Below, one piece after another: positions 54,801 through 59,100 of a DNA stretch of 64,000 nt. Source of the stretch: Acholoe squamosa. Lineage: Eukaryota; Annelida; Polychaeta; Phyllodocida; Polynoidae. The stretch lies in the NCBI GenBank assembly GCA_949317995.1, contig OX439040.1, positions 52,961,186 to 53,025,185 on the forward strand, in the 5' to 3' direction. Each line of letters begins with the position of its first letter. Positions within the stretch are counted from its first letter, which is position 1. The notes under the pieces are model-generated. The model saw only the letters and a list, made by a program, of their open reading frames with translations. It ran no database searches and was not told the origin of the DNA. Made by a program: the position numbers and the translations under genes.

Positions 54801-56146
54801 ATATACATTAAATGATCATAAATACATAGATCTAGATTAAAGAGTCATGATAATGATCCTTGAGTCATGATAATGAGTATAGAGTCATGGGCGTCCTCGT
54901 TGCATTGCAGTAGACTTGTGGTAGCCATAGTAATTGTCAAATAAGTACTAACAGGGTTTTTTATTGTTTCAGGTATGGCTTCCGCACCAATCCCAAGTTA
55001 TGTCTCCTGGCAAAGCCTAAAGTAGGACAGCGTGAGGTGACAGTAACACATATAACAGATTGGATAGAGAAAAAATTACAGATAGAATTTCAGGTAGGTT
55101 GAAATTATCGAGCTATGTTATAAGCCGTAATAAGGCACTATTTCATGTAAAAGCCATGGAATTCACCATTACAGCTGATTGACTTCGGGTCAGTGCACTG
55201 TCTCAACTCTTTTAGAATACACCGTGAAACCCCGGGCATGTCCTGTGATTCATAGACCCTTCAATAAGCTACTGTTATAGGATGTCCCAGCTACATTACT
55301 TGTAATAAAATCTGGGGTTTCCCTAGGCCATCTCAATAGGATCTTTATCTTATTTTTTCTGTCCCCTTGTGCGTGCCTGGTGCCCAGATGCGTGGACAGA
55401 GACAAATGTATTTTTTTTTATGAAAAAAAAAAAAATATTTTTCTCTCAAACTGATGTCTGAAGTAGATTTTTTACCAAGAATATGACTGTAGGCAATGGC
55501 CATATTTTAGGAACGAGAGGGATATGGCGGAGTTTTTGCCCCCTACCCCGAAGATAAGCAGTTACACCTGTCCTATTTGTTAGATTTTAGGTCGGTATCA
55601 TGACTTTCTGGACTCTTTGTATTAATGTGGTGCTGTAATTTGGTTGTTAATCCACCTTAGTCAAAGCCTAGCTTTTCAGACGTATACCTCAGAGAATGGG
55701 ACTGTGTACTGTCTTTAGCATACATACACAGTGCCCATAGGAGTCATCTAAGACTAAGGTCACTATGGGTTACCAGCTGGTTTTAACCAAACCTTTTATG
55801 TCTCTACTTCCCGTTAAGTCTCTTGTGCTGCTCATTTTACCAACCAATGTGGGGTGAATATCTACGTCCATCTCTGACGGGGCTCAAATCTAAGATCTTC
55901 CAATCCGCAACTGATTGTGGCATCCCTTCCCATTAAGAGGGTGTAAAAAAAAGTTGCCTGCAACCCCGTCCCATTGTTTAAACATATTTACTTCTATAGT
56001 TTTCGAATTAACTATAGACATTAATTACTCAACCACTAACATAAATTCTTGTGTTTCAGCGTATTTTTGTAATGCCCAACATGGATGACCTACCAATACC
56101 ACTCATGTCGGACCACCTAGACACAAACCCGACACCAGTATCCTGA
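11936..56146 (+). CDS. TEX2: TEX2 orthologue, SMP-domain ER lipid-transfer protein (7 coding exons)
   Basis: Joining 11936-13291, 32101-33321, 36372-36607, 45906-46001, 46385-46591, 54973-55093 and 56060-56146 gives 3,324 bases, 1,107 codons plus stop, close to vertebrate TEX2 (about 1,130). The order of parts fits the family: a disordered Ser/Asp-rich N-terminus with an acidic patch near residues 41-50, a two-pass membrane hairpin at about 376-416 ending FYRWWR, a PH-like domain at about 470-600, a low-complexity linker, and an SMP lipid-binding domain from about 822 to 1090. SMP domains form tubular lipid carriers. TEX2 is known as an ER protein acting at contacts with other membranes, including late endosomes/lysosomes. 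The start is the first ATG after an in-frame TAA 12 bases upstream, with A at -3. All introns are GT-AG and phases agree. The N-terminus and UTRs are the least certain parts. Confidence 0.95.
13375..13560. mobile_element. Truncated CAGGGCTTTT-ended element
   Basis: About 170 bp match the left part of the complete element at 17417-17740: CAGGGCTTTTGACAGG, then ATGGCGCATTTAAATGG, then AATGGCAGACCCCTCATT. The right end is absent, perhaps lost when the neighbouring MITE (13606) arrived. Confidence 0.75.
13606..13984. mobile_element. Harbinger-like MITE, copy 1
   Basis: The ends are GGCCACACCAAAT and its near complement ATTTGATGTGGCC, flanked by TAA on both sides (13603-13605, 13985-13987). A 3-bp TWA target and GGC ends fit the PIF/Harbinger superfamily. 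The subterminal segments GGTCTATGGATTT are also inverted. An inverted sister is at 14793-15179. It is non-coding and A/T-rich. Confidence 0.8.
13988..14734. other. Intron 1 sequence without recognised elements
   Basis: Unique-looking sequence. It includes a repeat-like AATCAGTATACC...GATTGATTGGCC segment near 14365-14402. No exon or RNA gene recognised. Confidence 0.4.
14735..14792. repeat. 37-bp tandem duplication at the edge of a MITE
   Basis: GACGCTTTTTTTCAGCAGG followed by TAAGGCCACACCAAAT occurs twice in a row, so the outer flank plus the first 15 or so bases of the MITE end are duplicated just outside the complete element. Confidence 0.75.
14793..15179. mobile_element. Harbinger-like MITE, copy 2 (inverted to copy 1)
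   Basis: The same 0.38-kb element as 13606-13984 in the opposite orientation: GGCCACACCAAATAAA at the left, TTTAATTTGGTGTGGCC at the right, TAA on both flanks (14790-14792, 15180-15182). The copies match along nearly their entire length, so both moved recently. The pair could form a long intronic hairpin. Confidence 0.8.
15480..15790. mobile_element. MITE with GGTAAATGACGGGGGACC ends
   Basis: GGTAAATGACGGGGGACC at the left is exactly complementary to GGTCCCCCGTCATTTACC at the right. A 311-bp interior carries a GGGGGCTCTGCCCCC hairpin near 15575. No convincing target duplication was seen. Confidence 0.7.
16590..17065. repeat. Facing arrays of a GATGTGGCCAA motif
   Basis: About seven copies of (C/G)ATGTGGCCAA run forward between 16590 and 16725. 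About nine complementary copies TTGGCCACATC run between 16735 and 17050. The spacing is irregular (15-30 bp). Such facing clusters often mark subterminal binding sites of a transposase or another DNA-binding protein. There is no coding frame and no clear element ends. Confidence 0.7.
17417..17740. mobile_element. Element with CAGGGCTTTTGACAGG ends, 6-bp target duplication
   Basis: Starts CAGGGCTTTTGACAGG and ends CCTGTCAAAAGCCCTG, an exact inverted pair, flanked by AACAGG on both sides. The interior has repeated ATGGCGCATT words in both directions. It is non-coding. The truncated sister is at 13375. Confidence 0.85.
17870..18082. mobile_element. TACYGTA-family MITE, variant subfamily
   Basis: The left end TACTGTAAAACCCTGATCA faces the right end TGACCAGGGTTTTACGGTA. 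The interior has modules ending GGCTTATGACC. A TA lies at each boundary, as in the other members of this set. Confidence 0.7.
18272..18380. promoter_or_regulatory. Pair of RFX-type X-box-like sites
   Basis: GTCACCATGGAAAC (18272-18285) and GTTTCCATGGCAAC (18367-18380) match the palindromic RFX X-box with at most one or two differences and lie 95 bp apart in opposite sense. They could equally be the arms of a small inverted repeat. Confidence 0.3.
18826..18896 (+). repeat. TCTG microsatellite grading into CT-rich tract
   Basis: About ten TCTG units with one TCTA interruption, followed by CTCTCTCTCCC. Confidence 0.9.
19650..19674. promoter_or_regulatory. GTCACGTGAC palindrome beside a CCAAT box
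   Basis: A full palindromic E-box of the USF/TFE type (19650-19659) lies 10 bases from CCAAT (19670-19674), in a short CpG-bearing stretch of intron 1. GTCACGTGAC is also the core of the lysosomal-gene CLEAR motif. Function is inference only. Confidence 0.25.
19995..20231. mobile_element. TACCGTA-family MITE, full length
   Basis: TACCGTAATCTCCCGCG at the left, CGCGGGAGATTACGGTA at the right, with TA at each boundary. Inside are three or four modules of the type GTATAAGACGCACCCC, on both strands, separated by an AT-rich centre containing TAATTTTACTATAGAAAT. It is one of a family of at least eleven copies in the window. Confidence 0.85.
21478..21733. mobile_element. Harbinger-like MITE, left-truncated
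   Basis: The right end AATAATGACCACTCCC followed by TAA matches the complete element at 29038-29344, as do the internal GGGGGGCTAAAAAAATT and GCAAAAAAGCCCGCGCACT segments. The left end is missing. Confidence 0.75.
22139..22795. mobile_element. MITE with CAGAGATGCCAC ends, 6-bp target duplication
   Basis: The left end CAGAGATGCCACGTTTTCC faces the right end GAGTGGCATCACTG, imperfect inverted repeats that continue as TCCTGGTTT words on both sides. The flanks are TTGCTT and TTGCTT. A further CAGAGATGCCACTTTTCC fragment lies at 20390, probably another end of the same family. It is non-coding. Confidence 0.7.
22796..23985. other. Intron 1 sequence with a degenerate AAGCCACATCATAGCTT repeat
   Basis: Between about 22810 and 23100, words like GGAAGCCACAT and CATAGCTTCAA/TAAC recur about every 40-45 bases, a decayed tandem repeat. 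The rest to 23985 is unassigned. Confidence 0.5.
23986..24065. repeat. Inverted repeat with 14-bp arms
   Basis: GATGGGAGACTACA (about 23991-24004) faces TGTAGTCTCCCA and CCATC (about 24041-24062). Probably the stem of a small hairpin or a decayed MITE. Confidence 0.6.
24795..25390. mobile_element. MITE with GGCCAAATG ends, Harbinger-like
   Basis: The left end TAAGGCCAAATGAAAAAAA and the right end TTTTTTTGGCCTTA are inverted. CCGACCGACCCTAGC and GGTAGGTCGG words lie in facing positions internally. The flanking triplets are TAA and TTA, so the target duplication is imperfect. The GGCC start resembles the elements at 13606 and 14793. Confidence 0.6.
25491..25631. mobile_element. TACTGTA-family MITE, degenerate
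   Basis: TACTGTAAATTCATGTATA at the left and GAGGAATTTATAGTA at the right, with AGTGGCTTATATAG inside. It has the same modular plan as the other family members but is short and diverged. Confidence 0.5.
25901..26085 (+). mobile_element. Short dispersed repeat with ACTC tail, copy 2
   Basis: Runs from CTCCCTAGCCCACTTAAAA through GTGTGTGGTGCACATATG and GGCGTTAAACATCTATT to (ACTC)n. It is the same as 752-926 (reverse) and 43313-43496. Confidence 0.65.
26217..27239. mobile_element. Composite TACTGTA-ended element with internal tandem array
   Basis: The ends TACTGTAATCTCCC and GGGAGATTAACGGTA and the modules CGCCTTATACGCGGG place it in the TACCGTA family, but it is 1 kb instead of 0.23 kb. The extra DNA is an array of eight units (26354-27045), each beginning CCGATGACAGCTTGAACTC. 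Start positions are 26358, 26444, 26530, 26632, 26720, 26806, 26908 and 26995. The steps repeat as 86, 102 and 88, giving a 276-bp three-unit period. Long antisense frames through the array are a by-product. Confidence 0.75.
27591..27825. mobile_element. TACCGTATTTCC-ended MITE
   Basis: TACCGTATTTCCTCATG faces CACGGGGAAATACGGTA. The internal modules are GTATAAGCCGGG in both orientations. Same plan and TA boundaries as the TACCGTAAT set, but a distinct subfamily. Confidence 0.75.
28071..28828. mobile_element. Harbinger-like MITE, 758 bp
   Basis: GGGAGTGATCATTTTTTTAA faces TTAAAAAATGATCACTCCC, flanked by TAA on both sides. The interior has G-rich GGGGGGTCAGAATTTTTT repeats at the left and a long C run before the right end. 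It is a longer relative of 29038-29344. The central 400 bp are unique-looking and may be captured DNA. Confidence 0.75.
29038..29344. mobile_element. Harbinger-like MITE, 307 bp
   Basis: GGGAGTGGTCATTATTAAT faces ATAAATAATGACCACTCCC, flanked by TAA on both sides. The inner GGGGTGGTGGGTTT and AAACCCACCACCCC extend the inverted arms to about 40 bp. A GGG start with TAA target fits PIF/Harbinger. Confidence 0.85.
29885..30910 (+). repeat. Pyrimidine-rich degenerate tandem repeat
   Basis: The plus strand is strongly C/T-rich for about 1 kb and is built from variants of CATTGCCTACCTCCC and CATTGACC, spaced roughly 15-25 bases. Purine-rich breaks occur near 30690-30830. The bias removes stop codons and makes several long frames, which I do not believe are coding. 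Confidence 0.75.
30911..31672. other. Intron 1 sequence, nothing recognised
   Basis: No repeat ends, exons or RNA genes seen. Confidence 0.4.
31680..31824. mobile_element. Small MITE with GGGGCGTAGGA ends
   Basis: GGGGCGTAGGA (31680) faces TCCTACGCCCC (31812-31822). Flanking TCATTTT occurs on both sides (31673-31679 and 31825-31831). The interior is G-run and AT-rich. The 7-8 bp target size would fit the hAT superfamily. It lies 270 bp before exon 2. Confidence 0.75.
32101..33321 (+). CDS. TEX2: TEX2 coding exon 2: PH-like domain and start of SMP domain
   Basis: Residues 453-859, phase 0 at both ends, preceded by CCTTGCAG. It opens VWMNELYQY, then a beta-rich stretch from about 472 (HSVYVQLEGTNLRL) to a closing helix with the conserved Trp at about 594 (EKEAWFRRLDA), the hallmark of a PH fold. 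A Thr tract (about 672-694) is encoded by an ACN-type microsatellite and may vary in length between individuals. A Lys/Glu-rich stretch precedes RWLNALLGRCLWDLL at about 824, the first helix of the SMP domain. The donor is CAT before GTGAGT. Confidence 0.95.
33567..35176. mobile_element. 1.6-kb TACCGTA-ended foldback element, copy 1
   Basis: The left end TACCGTAATCTCTCGCG and right end CGCGGGAGATTACGGTA, with TA at both boundaries, belong to the TACCGTA family. Inside, two arms of about 265 bp (33821-34086 and 34383-34648) are inverted copies of each other, and a complete tRNA-derived SINE follows (34665-35035). A perfect 12-bp hairpin, CTACAAGGAGAC facing GTCTCCTTGTAG, lies at 33752-33779. 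A nearly identical inverted copy lies at 47095-48715. This copy is in TEX2 intron 2. Confidence 0.85.
34665..35035 (+). mobile_element. tRNA-derived SINE, copy 1
   Basis: The head is tRNA-like, with an A box TGGCGCAGTCGGTAGCGC (34673) and a B box GGTTCGGTTCC (34717), about 44 bases apart, as in a polymerase III promoter. The roughly 300-bp body contains GCTCTGGCTAGGCTGTG and a GGACCTCTCACCCTTGA segment shared with the other copies (47255-47616 and 42770-43186). The tail is AAAGCAAG-like. It is not a functional tRNA: there is no acceptor-stem partner. Confidence 0.85.
35616..35851. mobile_element. TACCGTA-family MITE, full length
   Basis: TACCGTATTCTCCCGCG at the left and GCGGGAGTTTACGGTA at the right, TA at both boundaries. 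The internal order matches 19995-20231 read in reverse, including GTAAAATTACCCCTCATA. Confidence 0.85.
36372..36607 (+). CDS. TEX2: TEX2 coding exon 3: SMP domain core
   Basis: Residues 860-938, entering in phase 0 after TCTTCAG and leaving with two bases of a codon before GTCAGT. The sequence VPYMIDELTVTDIDMG, then a GLWMEVDVAYNGGF strand and an ETKVNLMKLKK segment, is the typical SMP strand series lining the lipid groove. The frame continues into the intron but the splice donor and protein match place the end here. Confidence 0.95.
36608..41038. other. Intron 3, first half: no recognised elements
   Basis: 4.4 kb of AT-rich sequence with low-complexity patches. No further TEX2 exon is needed for phase here. 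I saw no transposon ends or RNA genes. Confidence 0.4.
41039..41066. repeat. Perfect 28-bp palindrome
   Basis: Each half reads TTAAGGTAGTGGCT followed directly by its complement, with no spacer and centre CTAG. The next bases outwards break the symmetry. Confidence 0.9.
41185..41478 (-). CDS. Possible exon of an unrecognised minus-strand gene
   Basis: A 97-codon open frame with ordinary-looking composition, including KHLDINVWWFDQAVKG and LEYYGSFGYSLYQELE. It lacks repeats and low complexity and ends at a TAG/TAA-type stop near 41187. It has no ATG at its start and an in-frame TAA lies about 12 codons upstream, so it would have to begin at an acceptor (AAGAG or TTGAAG near 41470). Just upstream on the minus strand are YY1-like and CRE-like sites. 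I do not recognise the product; chance remains likely. Confidence 0.2.
   Translation of the reverse strand: MKDIDEISIDFPLKHLDINVWWFDQAVKGSDRTSVLISKHLHSILEYYGSFGYSLYQELESYVKTPSLQAEKHHIGTWDESSTKPLLTIEQSRIDHS
41521..41583 (-). promoter_or_regulatory. YY1-like and CRE-like site cluster
   Basis: GCCGCCATCTTGG (41521-41533) is a strong YY1-type site, reading CAAGATGGCGGC on the minus strand. TGACGTCA (41576-41583) is a full CRE palindrome. Surrounding CG dinucleotides are more frequent than in nearby intron. The spacing and order resemble compact animal promoters firing towards the minus strand. Confidence 0.35.
41690..42490 (-). repeat. 46-bp minisatellite, minus-oriented part
   Basis: Units like TTGCCTATAAAGGGTTATTG then TATGGTATAACTAATAA repeat at about 41690-41737 and 42258-42490, interrupted by a MITE (41738-42254). 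It is the reverse complement of the array at 43725-44835, including matching sequence variants (GTAAGATGAATCTAATAA). Confidence 0.8.
41738..42254. mobile_element. MITE with CAGAGATGTCAG ends, 517 bp
   Basis: CAGAGATGTCAG and CTGACATCTCTG are exact inverted ends, identical to the 3640-3884 element, with shared subterminal ACCTCTGAAAAT-type words. It is inserted in the minisatellite. A clean target duplication is not visible (TCATG occurs near both ends). Confidence 0.75.
42770..43186 (-). mobile_element. tRNA-derived SINE, copy 2
   Basis: Minus-strand copy of the SINE at 34665. Its tRNA-like head lies at 43186-43120 (A box complement GCGCTACCGACTGCGCCA). The body is more diverged and contains an insertion with TTACGGCCGACACTC near the tail. 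Confidence 0.8.
43313..43496 (+). mobile_element. Short dispersed repeat with ACTC tail, copy 3
   Basis: Matches 25901-26085 from GGCTTCCCTAGCC to TTACTCACTCACTC. It is inserted in the arm of the surrounding foldback element, where CTATATTCAT occurs on both sides, a likely target duplication of about 10 bp. Confidence 0.7.
43725..44835 (+). repeat. 46-bp minisatellite, plus-oriented array
   Basis: About 23 diverged units of the form ACAATAACCCTTTATAGG then CAACATGATGTTTTATTG. Parts show a three-unit higher-order period of about 138 bp: ATTCATCTTACAATAACCC variants at 44515 and 44653, and TTGCCATATTATAACCCC variants between them. Confidence 0.85.
44836..45905. other. Intron 3, end: nothing recognised
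   Basis: AT-rich unique-looking sequence up to the exon 4 acceptor. Confidence 0.4.
45906..46001 (+). CDS. TEX2: TEX2 coding exon 4: acidic linker inside the SMP domain
   Basis: A 96-base exon entering and leaving with two bases of a codon, so it is symmetric and could be skipped without a frameshift. It encodes about 32 residues dominated by Asp, Glu and Ser (SEEEDSAESSTDEEDEP), matching the acidic insertion between SMP segments in vertebrate TEX2. The acceptor is ATATCAG and the donor GTGAGT. It is too short to stand out as a frame but is required for correct phase between exons 3 and 5. Confidence 0.92.
46385..46591 (+). CDS. TEX2: TEX2 coding exon 5: SMP domain
   Basis: 207 bases, symmetric (two bases of a codon at each end). 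It encodes KLLRFVDKIAQSKYFQ, then a helix and NTPLQLTVELRSLVG strand, then the conserved VNVPPPPTDRIW turn, the strongest TEX2 family signature in the window. The acceptor is TTTCCAG, the donor GTAGGT. It lies 383 bases after exon 4. Confidence 0.96.
46856..46883 (+). repeat. Perfect hairpin, 12-bp arms, 4-base loop
   Basis: TAGCTGGGAGGT and ACCTCCCAGCTA flank CTAC, 265 bases downstream of the exon 5 donor. In RNA it would form a stable stem-loop. Confidence 0.85.
47095..48715. mobile_element. 1.6-kb TACCGTA-ended foldback element, copy 2 (inverted)
   Basis: Reverse complement of 33567-35176 over its full length. Long stretches compared by eye (for example 48361-48480 against 33781-33920) are identical, and the few differences are small indels around the SINE edges. 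It contains the same foldback arms and SINE (47255-47616, minus strand). TA lies at both boundaries. It is in TEX2 intron 5. Confidence 0.85.
47255..47616 (-). mobile_element. tRNA-derived SINE, copy 3
   Basis: Inside copy 2 of the 1.6-kb element. Its head is at 47616-47555 with intact A and B box complements. Nearly identical to the copy at 34665. Confidence 0.85.
48893..49332 (-). repeat. Inverted partial copy of the 2843-3480 repeat
   Basis: The reverse complement aligns with copy A from CAGTCAGTAGTTTATAC to GTCCAAGAACTGGCAGTTT, with an extra TATCCAGGGTGTGG segment that copy A lacks. The satellite border differs from that of copy A. Confidence 0.7.
49855..50860 (-). mobile_element. Solo LTR, 1.0 kb
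   Basis: Starts TGTTGAGC and ends CGTCAACA, the TG...CA form of retroviral-type LTRs, flanked by GTAC (49851-49854 and 50861-50864) that restores the satellite GTCAGTACTTAGTG. Read on the minus strand it has a TATAAG near 50390 and AATAAAG near 50050, in promoter-to-polyA order. It holds an internal direct duplication of about 115 bp (50397 and 50512, GCAGAAGGTCAAA). No internal coding region remains. Confidence 0.75.
51119..52242. mobile_element. 1.1-kb dispersed element, copy 2
   Basis: Inverted homologue of 8493-9626. It is inserted in the satellite with ATTA on both sides (51115-51118 and 52243-52246). One end starts GCGCGGCGACTAGTG, and a facing TTCACAGTCGCC lies 50 bases inside, forming a subterminal hairpin. 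The other end is CTATGGTTTT. No transposase. Confidence 0.75.
52801..53330 (-). mobile_element. Solo LTR, 0.53 kb
   Basis: On the minus strand it begins TGTGGCGGTCGG and ends GGGAAACACTACG, with TTAG on both plus-strand flanks (52797-52800, 53331-53334). A TATAAAAGGGGAG box (about 53170-53182, minus) and an AATAAAGAACTAGC polyA signal (near 52880, minus) lie in LTR order. The family is probably gypsy-like, by the 4-bp target only. Confidence 0.7.
53728..53945. mobile_element. TACCGTA-family MITE in satellite
   Basis: TACCGTAATCTCCCGCG at the left, CGGGAGTTTACGGTA at the right. The uninserted paralogous site is visible nearby: CAATACATGGTAGTAGTTAC at 52748, against CAATACATGA then TA-element-TA then GTAGTTAC here. 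This proves a TA target duplication. Confidence 0.9.
54186..54432. mobile_element. TACCGTA-family MITE in satellite
   Basis: TACCGTAATCTCCCGCG to GCGGGAGATTACGGTA, with TA on each side. Removing it restores AATAGTGAGTAATTAC of the satellite. The interior carries the shared TATAGTAAAATTACCCC centre. Confidence 0.9.
54567..54850 (+). repeat. 82-bp tandem repeat, about 3.2 units
   Basis: TCATAAGTACATAAATC recurs at 54570, 54652 and 54734, and as a variant at 54816, an exact 82-bp step. Units 1 and 2 are nearly identical. Each holds a partial palindrome CAGCTATTACAGCAATGCTG. A smaller GAGTCATGATAATGA repeat follows to about 54890. Confidence 0.9.
54973..55093 (+). CDS. TEX2: TEX2 coding exon 6: SMP domain
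   Basis: Completes the Trp codon begun in exon 5 and reads YGFRTNPKLCLLAKPKVG, then REVTVTHITDWIEKKLQ, the penultimate SMP strand and helix. It is bounded by TTGTTTCAG and GTAGGT and ends in phase 0. An 82-bp tandem repeat and a TCATGATAAT repeat sit within 400 bases upstream of its acceptor. Confidence 0.95.
55321..55520 (+). mobile_element. Possible diverged ACTC-tailed repeat
   Basis: CCCTAGGCCATCTCAATAGG, GTGCGTGCCTGGTGCCCAGA and AAGAATATGACTGTAGGCAA follow the order seen in the 25901-26085 repeat, but with many changes and a poly-T/A insertion. There is no ACTC tail. Confidence 0.35.
56060..56146 (+). CDS. TEX2: TEX2 coding exon 7: C-terminus and stop
   Basis: After the acceptor TGTGTTTCAG, the frame reads RIFVMPNMDDLPIPLM, the conserved last SMP strand and MPNMDD motif, followed by about a dozen poorly conserved residues and TGA at 56144-56146. 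Residues 1080-1107. The C-terminus is slightly shorter than in vertebrates. Confidence 0.94.
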   Translation, partial: RIFVMPNMDDLPIPLMSDHLDTNPTPVS

Positions 56147-59100
56147 CCCTCCGTCAGTCAGTCTCAGTGTGGGAGGCCCAGCCTGGTGCAGGGTCCTGTA
56201 CTGGGCGAGCGACAGCCATCACCACAAAGAGGCACTCCATAGAGCATCTACAAGAGCATAGACCCACTGCCACCACAGCAAACCACCGAGTTAACACTTA
56301 AATAATTTGTCCTGACAGAGGTGATTCTATTAACTATTATGGAGATTGTAGAGATTTTTGTTCATTATTGTTGCAGTAATTATCATGTGTTTTTTTTTTC
56401 ATTGATTGCGGGGGTGCTTCTATCTAGTCCACTTTAAATAATGATGCATATTATATTTGTTAACCTTTTATACTGTGGGAGTGTAAGCTATAGACACGTT
56501 GAGGGTTGTGAGTACCAGCTGGTGCTGCTTATACAGTACCTGGTACATCCTTAATGAAAAAAGCTGGTATATCCATCCTGGAGAAACTACTGGAAAACTT
56601 TCACATATATGCTTCCTGTGGCTATAGAATGTTTCTAGAGTTAGGGTGCGGCTCCTACTTAGAGTGTGAACACAAAAGAACAGTAAATGTGCTTCATTAT
56701 ATTCCCTACCCTTAAAATTTGGGAGAAGTTCATACACAGCACCATATAGAACTGGAAGAATTTCAGCGCTGCTTGAGGGGCATTTCTTCTTTGGGCCAAT
56801 GCACTGTATGTTTTAAGCTTTACTATGTCGATATGTCACTCTTTAGCCACTCTAAAAGGTGCTGTCACCGCACAGATTTTTAGGTTTATTGTATGGATTT
56901 TCTCCCTTCTTGTTACACATGTATTAAAAAGAAGATTGATATAAAAAAGAAACCATCCATGATAGAAATGTGAATATATTAAAGCATATCATAATAGTAA
57001 TGCAGTGACCCAGAAATCACTTACTAAAATGGAAATATTATGTGCTCTTCAGTGACACTATATGTATAATACTGGTAGATAAAATCGTCGTAGTCACATT
57101 TCTAGTGATGAGAAACCAATTTACTTTTTTTTCATCATTTATTGGTCTGAATTAAACCACCCAACTGTACAACTAAAACATAACCTATTTTTGATACATC
57201 AAAATGCAAGATAATGTACCAGCATGGACTAGCAAAGAATATAGTATAGGTCTATTGTAGTCGAAACCAAGAGACAATAGATCAGACTAGAAACCGGTTG
57301 TTGCTTGGTCTAATGGCATTTTTCCCTCTTGCTCATCAGTATATTGTGATTCAGATTAATGTGATTATTTTTCTATGATTTAAGAGACCTTGATTCCTTT
57401 TTCGATATTGGGACGAGTAGTCTCGAAATTATAATTTCTAATGTTTTTTTATGCATTTTAATTTCTTTTCTAGATGATATATGTGTAAGAATGTATGCAA
57501 ATAGAAATGTTTTCCCAACTTTGATTATCAAGGTACTACCGTAGTACCTCGCCTTATAAATACACGGATCTTGGGCCTATTGCGTCTTGTGTAATCTCCC
57601 AAATAGGGGATGCACCTTTTGGGGGTATAGTTACATTATTAAAACATTATTAAAAACAGTATTAACCTGTTCAAAATCAGACCTCAAGTTCCCCTGATAT
57701 CATCCCAACTCAGGGTGCGCCTTGTATACGAGGTGCGCCTTATACATGACGCACCAAGGTATACAACATATTGAATAGACTTGATTATACTCAAGTTACA
57801 AGTAGAGAAGGCATATTCCTTTTCAGTTGATTATAATCTAGTTTATCTATTGCTCTTTAACTTATTGTGTGATTACACTAAATCTTTACAGTATGTCAAA
57901 CTAATATTTGGATGCCTATTTGGAACCACCTGATGAATGTGTTTGACTGCCAGCCTGGCTTTGAATTGTGATAAATGTAGCTGATAGATAGAGGGAATAT
58001 AGAACAATTGTGTCTATCTTCCGTAGAGGCAGTTATTACTTATTGAATCCATATAAATACTGTGCATTGTCCACTGAAGCCACCGAGAGTTCAAATCCAT
58101 GTTACCAATATTCTACGAACTACCCCAGTAGGTATTTCACTCGTGCCACCACACGTAGATGGTCTTAATATGTCTCTGTTATGAATAGAGTAATCTTTGA
58201 TTGTAAGGGCTTGGCAGCCAAAGTGATGGGCATGCATATGTAGACAACAATGTTCCAATTTATAATACACACATGGGGCTTGTTGAAAAGATGGTGCTTA
58301 CAAGCCAATTACACTTACACTTATCTAGACAAATAAGCATCATAAAGTTAGTGTTTAGGGGCAGTTTATTTTAGCGGGCATGTTGCCTTCAGATTCAGCA
58401 CGACTATCAATGTTTATATAGAGGTGTGTGTACTTAAATACCTCTGTAAGCCATTCTAAATATCCAAAAAGTGGATTGGAAAATATTCTAACAAATTCAG
58501 ATGTAGCTCGGTGACATTTATCTGATGGTGTAAGTTGTATGCGATATCTATGTTGGTCAAACAAAAACTTCTAGGTAAAAGTAAAAGTGAGTGTTGTCTG
58601 TTAATGCGTGTGTATATATTGAAGAGGTTATGCTATATAGTATTTTATAAAAGACCTTATAAAGGAGATTTACTTTGGCTGTAGTGGGTTGACATAATAA
58701 TCATACTGATGTAGAACAAAGTACATGTACCGGTATGTAATTTATTCGCAGACACAGCAGAGAAACACCGGAAAATCCATGATGAGATATGACAATTATG
58801 TATTCTATCATTAACCCTTTAAGGGCAGCATAGTGCCTTAGTGTATTCATACTACATGCAAACTTGCACTATTTCATGGTGTACCGATACAAATGCTGGC
58901 AAGTTACCCACTGGCGTAGTTGTGGTAAATCATAACCATAAAAAATACATATGAGCCTTGGGCCATCATGCCATCCTTAAAGGGTTAATAGTTACTGTGG
59001 GAGAATATCGGGAATACCAGCTCATTCTTGTTTCTTTCCCCATGCTGTGCATTTATGGAAAATGAGTTCCTTTCTTCTTTTAAACAAAAATATGTATGGA

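Noticed and set aside
54567-54850. CRISPR-like array
   Set aside because: Units are contiguous 82-bp copies without spacers, in an animal intron; a plain tandem repeat.
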